Below, piece after piece: positions 52,571 through 57,129 of a DNA stretch of 57,129 nt. Numbering within the stretch: position 1 is the first letter of the stretch; each line of letters opens with the position of its first letter. The stretch lies in NCBI GenBank assembly GCA_029059935.1, contig JAIDUZ010000025.1, forward strand, positions 1-57,129, in the 5' to 3' direction. A program made the position numbers and the translations under genes. The notes beneath the pieces were generated by a model that searched no databases, was not told the DNA's origin, and saw nothing but the letters and a program-made list of their open reading frames with translations. The DNA comes from Alistipes sp. GTDB taxonomy: Bacteria; Bacteroidota; Bacteroidia; Bacteroidales; Rikenellaceae.

Positions 52571-52575
52571 AATTT
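52551..52575 (-). terminator. Hairpin at the end of the tRNA methyltransferase gene
   Basis: A perfect 11-bp stem, AAATTTTGACG/CGTCAAAATTT around three bases, spans the stop codon. The 3' arm is T-rich, so it may end transcription of the folP-side operon. Confidence 0.5.
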
Positions 52576-53304
52576 GAGGTAGAAATCGCGCGTCAGGGCC
52601 CGGTATTCGGGCGTATAGCACTCGTGTTCGCCCGTGCCGACGACCAGTTCGGAGCATTCGGGAACTACGGCTGCAGGAGCCCTCTCCCCGGACATTGCGG
52701 CGGCCGGTGCGGGAGCGGCGAACTCCAGCAACACCCGCTTGACCGGGCGCCGGGGCGTGGTTCGCACATCGGTGCGGCGCACCAAGGCGAGCGGCCCGGA
52801 ACACAGCCCGACGAAACGCCCGGCGGCATCGGCCGGCAGCACGACGGCGAACCGTCCGCCCGGATTCAACAACCGTACCGCAGCGTCGCGCAGCTCGGCG
52901 AACGGAAGCCGCACCGCATGGCGCGCCGTCGTCCGCCCCGCATCGGGACAGGTGAGCGAATCGACGAAAAACGGCGGATTCGAAACAATCAGGTCGAAAC
53001 GCTCCTCGGGCACGAACTCCTGCACGGCCGACCGCACCATGCGGAGCCGGCCGGACCAGGGCGACGCCGCGGCATTGGCACGCGCCTCATCCACCGCCTC
53101 CACGTCGATGCCCGTCACCAACGCCTGCGGAGCCCGCTGGGCGAGCATCAGGGCGATGAGTCCGGTGCCGGTGCCGATGTCGAGCACGCGCCGGTCCGCA
53201 GGCCCGACCGAGACCCACGCCCCCAGCAACACGCCGTCGGTCCCGACCTTCATCGGGGTGAGGTCCTGCCGGACGTCGAACTGCTTGAAACGGAAAACGG
53301 ACAC
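52567..53304 (-). CDS. trmN6: tRNA1(Val) A37 N6-methyltransferase family protein
   Basis: 245 aa from a GTG at 53304, which gives the usual N-terminus FRFKQFDVRQD and PMKVGTDGVLLGAW. A GGAGG sequence lies five bases upstream of the GTG; such strong Shine-Dalgarno sites are uncommon in Bacteroidota and decide this start. The SAM-binding motif is VLDIGTGTGLIAL (about 40-52) and the catalytic N6-adenine motif NPPF is at 109-112. It methylates A37 of tRNA1(Val) in E. coli. It lies 20 bp after the TIGR02757 gene. Confidence 0.9.
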   Translation of the reverse strand: MSVFRFKQFDVRQDLTPMKVGTDGVLLGAWVSVGPADRRVLDIGTGTGLIALMLAQRAPQALVTGIDVEAVDEARANAAASPWSGRLRMVRSAVQEFVPEERFDLIVSNPPFFVDSLTCPDAGRTTARHAVRLPFAELRDAAVRLLNPGGRFAVVLPADAAGRFVGLCSGPLALVRRTDVRTTPRRPVKRVLLEFAAPAPAAAMSGERAPAAVVPECSELVVGTGEHECYTPEYRALTRDFYLKF

Positions 53305-53324
53305 GCCACCTCCAAATTTAGGAA

Positions 53325-54095
53325 TCAAACATGGGCCGCCGGGTCGATTCCGACCCCGAACAAGGCGAAGTCGAACCGCACGGGGTCGTCGCAATCGAAA
53401 GTCCGGAGCACGGCCGTAATCTCCTCGACGGCGCGCCAGTCGTTCTGCCGCCGCGTCAGCAGCCCCAAAGCGCGCCCCGTCTCGCCCGTGTGGACATCGA
53501 GCGGCAGATAGAGCGCCGACATCGGGATGCGCCGCCAATGGCCGAAATCGACGCCCCGGTCGTCGCGGCGGACCATCCACCGCAGGAACATGCAAAGGCG
53601 CTTGCACGCGGCCCCCTTGTCGATCGACGAGAGGTGTTTCTCGCAGCGCGGCGCATGGTCGCATGCGAAAAACTCGCGCCGGAAGTCGGCCAATGTCTGC
53701 GGCAGCGAACCCGTAGCCTCGTAACGGCTCTCGAAGAAGGCGCCGAGGCCCCCGAACTTCGCATCGAGACGCCGCAACGCGAGGATGAAATCGCGCAGGT
53801 CGCCGCCGTTGAACGTGCGGTGCGCGAAACTGTCGAGCAAAGCCAGCTCGCGATCGGAAGCGTTGCGCACGAAATCGGCCGGGGCGTCGTCCATGGCCCG
53901 CATCATGCGGTGTCCGCTCCGCACGATGGCCTTGCGGTTGCCCCAGGCGATGGTGGCGGCCAGGAAACCCGCCACCTCGCGGTCGGCCCGGTCGGTGAAG
54001 CGATGCGGCACCGAGATGGGGTCGTCGCCGATGAACTCGGGCCGGTTGTAACGGTCGCAGAGCCGTTCCAGCAAGTCGCGCAGCGAATCGTCCAC
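53325..54095 (-). CDS. TIGR02757-family protein, function unknown
   Basis: 256 aa from a GTG at 54095, two bases after the LolD-like stop. Family segments are visible: FIGDDPISVPHRFTDRADRE, EVAGFLAATIAWGNRKAIVR, KRLCMFLRWMVRRDDRGVDFG and PLDVHTGETGRALGLLTRRQ. The last part looks like the helix-hairpin and catalytic region of a HhH-type DNA-glycosylase fold, but no role has been shown. It is always compact and cytoplasmic in Bacteroidota. Neighbours are lolD and the tRNA methyltransferase, so the operon mixes unrelated functions. Confidence 0.85.
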   Translation of the reverse strand: MDDSLRDLLERLCDRYNRPEFIGDDPISVPHRFTDRADREVAGFLAATIAWGNRKAIVRSGHRMMRAMDDAPADFVRNASDRELALLDSFAHRTFNGGDLRDFILALRRLDAKFGGLGAFFESRYEATGSLPQTLADFRREFFACDHAPRCEKHLSSIDKGAACKRLCMFLRWMVRRDDRGVDFGHWRRIPMSALYLPLDVHTGETGRALGLLTRRQNDWRAVEEITAVLRTFDCDDPVRFDFALFGVGIDPAAHV

Positions 54096-54097
54096 GG

Positions 54098-54748
54098 TCA
54101 GAGAATCTTGCCGTCCGACATGGTAATCGTGCGGTCGGCCATGGCGGCGAGGCCTTCGTCGTGGGTCACGATGACGACGGTCTGCCCCAGCCGGTCGCGC
54201 AGGTCGAAGAAGAGACGGTGTATCTCGTCGCGGTTGCGCGAATCGAGGTTGCCCGACGGCTCGTCGGCCAAGAGCACGGCCGGCGAATTGATGAGCGCCC
54301 GGGCGATGGCGGCCCGCTGCTGCTCGCCGCCCGACAGCTGGCTGGGCTTATGGTCGCGCCGCGCCGCCAGCCCCAGCAGGGCCAGCAGTTCGTCGGCCCG
54401 ACGCTCCACTTCGGCGCGCGGCCGCCGGCCGATGAACCCGGGAATGCAGACATTCTCGAAAGCCGTGAACTCCGGCAGCAGATGGTGGAACTGGAAGACG
54501 AAGCCGATGCGCTCGTTGCGAAAGCGCGAAAGCGCCTTGTCGCCCAACGCGAAAGGCTCGGCACCGTCAATCCTGACACGGCCGCCGTCGGGCCGCGAGA
54601 GGGTGCCCAGAATCTGCAAAAGCGTCGTCTTGCCGGCGCCGCTGGCCCCCACGATGCTGACCACTTCGCCGCACGCAACGTCGAGCGAAACGCCCCGGAG
54701 CACCTCCAAGTCGCCGTAGCGCTTGTGTATGTCGGTCACATGTATCAT
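54098..54748 (-). CDS. lolD: LolD-type ABC transporter ATPase
   Basis: 216 aa, a single ABC ATPase. Walker [11 protein letters not shown]-loop [12 protein letters not shown], signature [15 protein letters not shown], Walker [13 protein letters not shown] and His switch VIVTHD are all present. The [16 protein letters not shown] loop is typical of LolD/MacB-type exporters, so lipoprotein release from the inner membrane is likely. The permease (LolC/E) is not in the window. The ATG overlaps the folP stop by ATGA. A MacB-like role is the main alternative. Confidence 0.85.
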   Translation of the reverse strand: MIHVTDIHKRYGDLEVLRGVSLDVACGEVVSIVGASGAGKTTLLQILGTLSRPDGGRVRIDGAEPFALGDKALSRFRNERIGFVFQFHHLLPEFTAFENVCIPGFIGRRPRAEVERRADELLALLGLAARRDHKPSQLSGGEQQRAAIARALINSPAVLLADEPSGNLDSRNRDEIHRLFFDLRDRLGQTVVIVTHDEGLAAMADRTITMSDGKIL

Positions 54749-55560
54749 TGTCGGAACTTGTTGAAAATACGGACGGTATCGACCGCCTCGCGCACGTCGT
54801 GCACGCGCAGCACCGTCGCCCCCTGGCGCAGACACTCCCAACCGAGGGCCACCGTACCGGCGAGCGATTCGGCAGGTGTGGTGTCGAGCAACCTGTAAAT
54901 CATCGATTTGCGCGAAACGCCCGCCAAGACGGGAAAGCCCAGCGCACAAAGGCGGTGCAGCCCGGCGAGCAGCTCGTAGTTCTGTTCGAGCGTTTTGGCG
55001 AAGCCGAAACCGGGGTCGAGGACGATGTTTTCGGGGCGGATGCCGGCGGCCAGCAAATCGCCGACGCGGCGGCGGAAGTAATCGCACACCTCGGTGACGA
55101 TGTCGCGCCGGTAGTCGGTCAGCGACTGCATGGTCCTGGGGTCGCCCTTCATGTGCATGGCGACATAGGGAATGCCGAGCCGAGCGACCTCGGGCAACAT
55201 ATCGGCATCGAGCTCGCCGGCCGAGATGTCGTTGACGATCACCTTGCCGAAGCATCCGACGACCCTGCGGACCACCGAAGCACGGAACGTATCGACCGAA
55301 ACGGGCATGCCGGGAGCCGCCCGGCAGACGGCCGACACCCCCAGCTCCACGCGCCGCCACTCCTCCTCGGGCGAAACCTCGTCGGCCCCGGGGCGCGACG
55401 AATAACCGCCCACGTCGATGATGGCGGCACCCTGGTCGAGGCACTCGCGCACGCGCCGCTCCACGGCCTCGGCATCGGGCATCCGGCTGCCGGCGTAGAA
55501 CGAATCGGGCGTGACGTTGAGAATCGCCATCACGCAAGGCTGCGAAAAATCAATCTGCAT
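54745..55560 (-). CDS. folP: Dihydropteroate synthase
   Basis: 271 aa. Motifs are [45 protein letters not shown] and [17 protein letters not shown], which bind pterin pyrophosphate and p-aminobenzoate. It joins the two in folate synthesis and is the sulfonamide target. The start at 55560 lies inside the last codons of coaE (11-bp overlap), and the stop overlaps lolD by ATGA, so translation of the three genes is likely coupled. Confidence 0.96.
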   Translation of the reverse strand: MQIDFSQPCVMAILNVTPDSFYAGSRMPDAEAVERRVRECLDQGAAIIDVGGYSSRPGADEVSPEEEWRRVELGVSAVCRAAPGMPVSVDTFRASVVRRVVGCFGKVIVNDISAGELDADMLPEVARLGIPYVAMHMKGDPRTMQSLTDYRRDIVTEVCDYFRRRVGDLLAAGIRPENIVLDPGFGFAKTLEQNYELLAGLHRLCALGFPVLAGVSRKSMIYRLLDTTPAESLAGTVALGWECLRQGATVLRVHDVREAVDTVRIFNKFRQ

Positions 55561-56158
55561 GCTGCTGCAAGGTTTTGCTTTCGAGGCGGAAGCGGCGGTC
55601 GAGTTCGGCCACCGCAGGCTCCAGCTCCTCCTCGACGATGTTGACGATGGTGCAGTCGGCCCGGGCGCTGAGCGTGTCGTCGTCGGTCTGAGCGGCCATA
55701 CGCCGGCGCACGGACTCGGGGTCGCTGCCGTCGCGCCGGCAAGTACGCTCGACGCGCAAAGCGGAAGGGGCCAAGACGGCGACCGTGCGGTCGACGAGGC
55801 AATCGAACCCCGACTCGAAGAGGATGGCGCTCTCCAAGATGACATAATCGCCCTGCTGCGCGGCGGCCCAAGCCTCGAAATCGGAGCGGACGGCGGGATG
55901 GACCAATGCTTCGAGAGCCTCCCGGGCCTGCGGATCGGCGAAGACCACCCCGGCCAGAAAAGCCCGGTCAAGCTCGCCGTGACGATAGGCTTCGGCACCG
56001 AAACGGGCGACGATGGCCTCGCGCAAAGGACCGGCCTGGGCCATCAGACGTTTGGCCGCGGCATCGGAATCATAGACCGCGACGCCCCGCCGCGCGAAGA
56101 GCCGGCAGACGGTGCTTTTCCCGCTGCCGATGCCCCCGGTGATGCCGACCTTCATCAT
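55550..56158 (-). CDS. coaE: Dephospho-CoA kinase
   Basis: 202 aa with P-loop GGIGSGKSTVCRLF near residues 8-21, DSDAAAKRL (substrate loop) and LAGVVFADPQAREALEALVHP. It catalyses the last step of coenzyme A synthesis. The start is MMKVGITGG at 56158, overlapping the YbbR-like stop by ATGA; the second Met is equally possible. It overlaps folP at its 3' end. The order YbbR-like then coaE is common in Bacteroidota. Confidence 0.95.
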   Translation of the reverse strand: MMKVGITGGIGSGKSTVCRLFARRGVAVYDSDAAAKRLMAQAGPLREAIVARFGAEAYRHGELDRAFLAGVVFADPQAREALEALVHPAVRSDFEAWAAAQQGDYVILESAILFESGFDCLVDRTVAVLAPSALRVERTCRRDGSDPESVRRRMAAQTDDDTLSARADCTIVNIVEEELEPAVAELDRRFRLESKTLQQHAD

Positions 56159-56550
56159 TTTTTCTTGGGTTTGTCTATCTCGGGCACGCCGTCGATCGAA
56201 AGCACCTTGATGTCGCTCAGCTGCACGGCGATGGCGCTCTGCAACGACTGCGAATCGAGGATGATTTTACCCTCGTGGCCCTCCTCGCGCGAAGGCCGGT
56301 ATTTGAGGCTCGACAAGGGGATGCGCAACGTCTTGTTGGAATAGACCTTATAGCCGAAGAGATTGGTGCCGAGCCCCTCGACCACGCACGTGACCTCGAA
56401 AGGCACGCCGTCGACCTCGATCCTCACGTCCTGGCGCGTACTGTACGTATAGTTGAGCTTGGCGATATACCAGAAGATGAGCGCCGCGAAGAACATGACC
56501 AGAAAAACGGGCTGGACATAGCGGTGTATCCATTGCATGAATTTATCCAT
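56155..56550 (-). CDS. YbbR-like membrane-anchored protein, short
   Basis: 131 aa from MDKFMQWIHRY at 56550. One membrane helix (about 14-34, VFLVMFFAALIFWYIAKL) is followed by a single beta-rich domain: VRIEVDGVPFEVTCVVEG, GYKVYSNKTLRIPLSSL and KIILDSQSLQSAI. Position just before coaE and the anchor-plus-beta-domain plan suggest the YbbR-like proteins that Bacteroidota carry here, but only one domain is present where several are usual, so the call is moderate. Function unknown. A promoter lies at 56570-56599. Confidence 0.7.
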   Translation of the reverse strand: MDKFMQWIHRYVQPVFLVMFFAALIFWYIAKLNYTYSTRQDVRIEVDGVPFEVTCVVEGLGTNLFGYKVYSNKTLRIPLSSLKYRPSREEGHEGKIILDSQSLQSAIAVQLSDIKVLSIDGVPEIDKPKKK

Positions 56551-56569
56551 AGCGCGGGGAACTTTGTTG

Positions 56570-56599
56570 CGAAGATAGTGCAAGCCGACGGCAAAACAA
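56570..56599 (-). promoter_or_regulatory. Promoter of the ybbR-like-coaE-folP-lolD unit
   Basis: On the minus strand TTG (56597-56599), 19 bases and TATCTTCG (56570-56577), one mismatch from TAnnTTTG, 19 bp upstream of the first ATG. Confidence 0.6.
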
Positions 56600-56828
56600 A
56601 ATTAATTCGGATATTTCCCGCCCGGCATCGGGTCGCGGAGCGCTGCCCCGTACGAATCGCCCGGACGGAATAGCGGCGGAGCCGGAACGCGGCATCGTCC
56701 GGCGAAGCATGCCGGAAACAGAACCGGCGGCGCCCGGGCAATGTCCGGGCGCTGCATGGGGGTGCAAGCCACGGCGGAGCGCAAACCAAATGTTCGCGGC
56801 ACGGCTTTCGGTTTACGGAAACAGCCCG

Positions 56829-57102
56829 GCAGATGCTGGACGCAGCGCACGGAGAAACCGTAAGCACGAGTCTCGCTGTGCACTGGACCTACGAACCCCG
56901 CGAAAAAGCGCAACCGGGCCGCTCCGGAGTGCTCGACCCCGTAGGATGACGACGACAAGGCATAGCCCCGCTCGCCGACGCTCAACAACTCACCCGTCGC
57001 ACTGTTGCGGTAGCCCGCAGCAGGCGCCAAAAGCAATCACTCAAATGAATGCCGCAGAGAGGGAACAAACAATGCACAACTTCGCGATTAAGCGAGGGCA
57101 GA
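56829..57102 (-). pseudogene. Orphan lectin-like tail, remnant C
   Basis: The minus strand encodes PAAGYRNSATGELLSVGERG, ALSSSSYG, ARLRFFAG and RAYGFSVRCVQ, the same tail as remnants A and B. A TGA lies a few codons upstream of PAAG, so the fragment has no start of its own. The upstream block TTGTTCCCTCTCTGCGGCA and an R5 hairpin are shared with remnant B. One base is missing after the RCVQ codons relative to A and B, which changes the frame of the tail. It is followed by 280 bp without a gene before the YbbR-like gene. Confidence 0.6.
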
Positions 57103-57129
57103 GACTGCTTGCAGGCTTTGCCGAGCGGG
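57097..57129. repeat. Hairpin repeat R5, copy 3 (reaches window edge)
   Basis: Frame GGGCAGAG...GCTTTGCCGAGCGG with stem CTGC-TT-GCAG, where copy 1 has CGAAC-TT-GTTCG. Confidence 0.5.

Overview
The window reads as chromosomal DNA of a high-GC member of the Bacteroidales, most like Alistipes (Rikenellaceae). The reasons are a SusC/SusD polysaccharide-utilisation locus, Bacteroidota promoters of the form TTG-N19/20-TAnnTTTG, the families DUF4831, TIGR02757 and LolA-next-to-FtsK, and frequent GTG/TTG starts. The genus is inferred; no rRNA or tRNA gene was seen.

Layout. 1-6102: a TPR protein and gyrA (minus strand) set among dispersed repeats. 6103-16852: a minus-strand housekeeping block read in the order plsC, parE, parC, aroK, murI, ftsK, lolA-like. 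16853-17532: a repeat-rich gap. 17533-19902 (+): a solitary TonB-dependent-receptor-like barrel. 20082-21606: a TPM-domain protein and LemA. 21715-41066: a starch/malto-oligosaccharide locus of 11 minus-strand genes. 41292-43444: a LytS-type kinase and LytTR regulator. 43816-50805 (+): a degenerate M23 protein, dxr, rseP, an acetyltransferase, radA, an epimerase-fold protein and thioredoxin. 50802-56550 (-): an AlkD-like protein, DUF4831, a tRNA methyltransferase, TIGR02757, LolD-like, folP, coaE and a YbbR-like protein. 56551-57129: repeats.

How the sugar locus should work. SusC/D/E and the SusG-like amylase bind, cut and import starch. Up to four further GH13 enzymes trim the products. A sugar-transporter-like MFS protein passes maltose inward, and GH65 maltose phosphorylase plus beta-phosphoglucomutase release glucose and glucose-6-phosphate. 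The gap between this locus and the LytTR gene holds two direct repeats that fit the LytTR-family binding consensus and its 12-bp spacer, which points to control by a LytS/LytTR pair rather than SusR.

The least explained part is the intergenic repeat DNA. Three degenerate fragments encode the same C-terminal C-type-lectin-like/FISUMP-like tail. In the two that lie fully inside the window, a GC-rich hairpin plus inverted repeat sits upstream in the same order and orientation, making a composite unit of about 0.5 kb. Several hairpins in these repeats differ between copies by compensating base changes. No reverse transcriptase, transposase or integrase is visible in the window.
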